From: Paracentrotus lividus
Lineage: Eukaryota; Echinodermata; Echinoidea; Camarodonta; Echinidae
Direction: 5' to 3'
Length of the DNA: 64,000 nt
Assembly: GCA_940671915.1 (NCBI GenBank)
Contig: CALNVZ010003426.1
Span: 31,482,712-31,546,711 of the forward strand
Shown here piece by piece: positions 63,020-64,000 of this stretch (its first letter is position 1; each line of letters begins with the position of its first letter). The position numbers were made by a program, and so were the translations under genes. The notes under the pieces are model-generated. The model did not search any database, was not told the origin of the DNA, and saw only the letters and a program-made list of their open reading frames with translations.

Positions 63020-64000
63020 CTACCACTTGTTCCGATTACCGATTCTTCTTATAGCCAAATTGTATAATTGCATTTTCGTCTAATTCCCAAATGAGTCTAT
63101 TTCCAGCCTGTTACAGAAATTTACTAAGTAGGCCTATAGTGTTCGACCAATCATTAGACCAAATATAAATTAGTAGAAATGGTAAATAGGCGAAGTGGCA
63201 ATATGACCAAAAGTGAATTAGACAAACTGTTTGTGTACGAATTGGAATTAGACCATAGGATGAGACCAAATGGGCATTTATTTCGTCCATTGGCAATTTA
63301 TTGCCCTGGAGAGCAGAGCCTGGAAGTTGAAGTTTCGCAGATTTAGCATTTCTATTATGAACAAAGCAATACAATAATTTATACCAACACAATCTCTTCA
63401 AGTAGGGCCAACAAGGCTTTATTTAATCGCTTTAGGGTGGTGAATAAACTATTTTTATGCAGGTCTAAGTCTCAATTACAAGAAATCACCGGGATTTTGT
63501 ATGGTTTGCAATGTAAAGAGTTTGATAAATCAATATTATTCACACGCCCAATCAACTAATGAAGTATTATCAAACTTTTTTTTTCCCTATATACCCCCCC
63601 CCCCCGAACATTAGTTTCCGCCTATATGCCATCCCTATAATTTATTTAGATCTTAGACTAGCATTGTTTACTTGTGAATAATCTTCACATGTTCATTGAG
63701 CCCTAAACATGAAAAATTATCTTCGGCTTAATCGCATTCATGGATCATGATTACTAGTATTAATCATCAATTATAATGCTTTAACCAAAAGATGGCGCTA
63801 GACTACTTGTCAGCGAAAAGCAAGATTATGATGGTCTATTGTGCAAAATAGTAAGAGTTTGATTTGCTCAACAACATTATGTATTCTGTTCGGGGTTTTT
63901 TTTATTTTTTTTTATTTATTTATTTTTATTTTATTTATTTTTTCTTTTCAAGGGAGGGATCGCCCTGATTTCAGGCGTCGCGATTTGTCTCTTTTTTATA
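63020..64000. other. Right edge, nothing supported
   Basis: AT-rich sequence with C runs (63595-63605) and a T/A-rich stretch (63897-63950). No exon, RNA gene or mobile-element border could be supported. Confidence 0.65.

Larger units (their letters stand above)
45210..64000. other. 5' flank or 5' UTR intron of liprin-beta; no second gene supported
   Basis: Exon 1 has an acceptor, so transcription must start further right, in this stretch or beyond. I looked for coding exons on both strands and found none. Mobile elements lie at 52246-52628, 55644-56395, 57608-57763, 59022-59265 and 59269-59724, with dispersed repeats from 60960. Stretches 46330-51600, 53800-55600 and 56400-57600 show only AT-rich sequence, ACATGTAC words and homopolymers (C run 46877-46890, C/A run 51171-51198, C run 54760-54772). 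Confidence 0.6.

Overview
This is a eukaryotic, intron-rich, AT-rich genomic window, and most of it is one gene on the minus strand. Sixteen coding exons between 45209 and 4954 splice in a single consistent frame (742 codons plus one base). They encode the N-terminal part of a liprin-beta (PPFIBP1/PPFIBP2 family) scaffold protein. The identification rests on the start MTNLASDASQMLAAALEQMD, a long coiled coil, the NVLTDQIEAQNEKI-type block, and the SSFGKGLFKI...SAPNL block that precedes the SAM domains in vertebrate liprin-beta. The three C-terminal SAM domains are not in the window and should lie beyond its left edge. No second protein-coding gene could be supported.

Organism: very abundant ACATGTA and AGGCCTA palindromes, many short inverted-repeat transposons, C/G homopolymer runs and tRNA-like SINE sequence together suggest a marine invertebrate, most likely an echinoderm such as a sea urchin. 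This is an inference from style, not proof. A hemichordate, amphioxus or mollusc is not excluded.

Layout by position. 1-4953: 3' intron with a fold-back element, a TACTGTA-type MITE and an orphan repeat. 4954-13972: liprin-beta exons 16 to 10 (SAPNL block, long disordered exon, end of coiled coil), with a TTAA-flanked piggyBac-like element in the intron between exons 12 and 11. 16712-25739: exons 9 to 3 (coiled coil), with a SINE, MITEs and a dead LINE fragment split by a hAT-like insertion. 25740-40652: a 15-kb intron holding a TTAA-flanked element with another element nested in it, a 2.1-kb hAT-like element with a perfect 8-bp target duplication, and GA-rich tandem repeats. 40653-45209: exons 2 and 1, with a large element built of about 150-bp tandem units between them. 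45210-64000: the 5' flank or first (non-coding) intron, with more mobile elements and a few promoter-like or splice-donor-like sites that may mark 5' UTR exons.

The most interesting non-genic signal is a pair of elements, 42496-43773 and 55644-56395. They differ in sequence but share one architecture: a short left terminal repeat, tandem units of about 150 bp each carrying a perfect nuclear-receptor DR1 motif (AGGTCAAAGGTCA), a GGAC microsatellite, and a right-end hairpin whose outer arm is the other terminal repeat. They resemble non-autonomous Helentron/HINE-type elements and amount to mobile arrays of nuclear-receptor sites. In the gene itself, the notable points are a run of seven phase-symmetric coiled-coil exons (three of exactly 63 nt, or three heptads), a 48-nt exon encoding a very basic insert, and a 40-residue tandem duplication in the disordered region.
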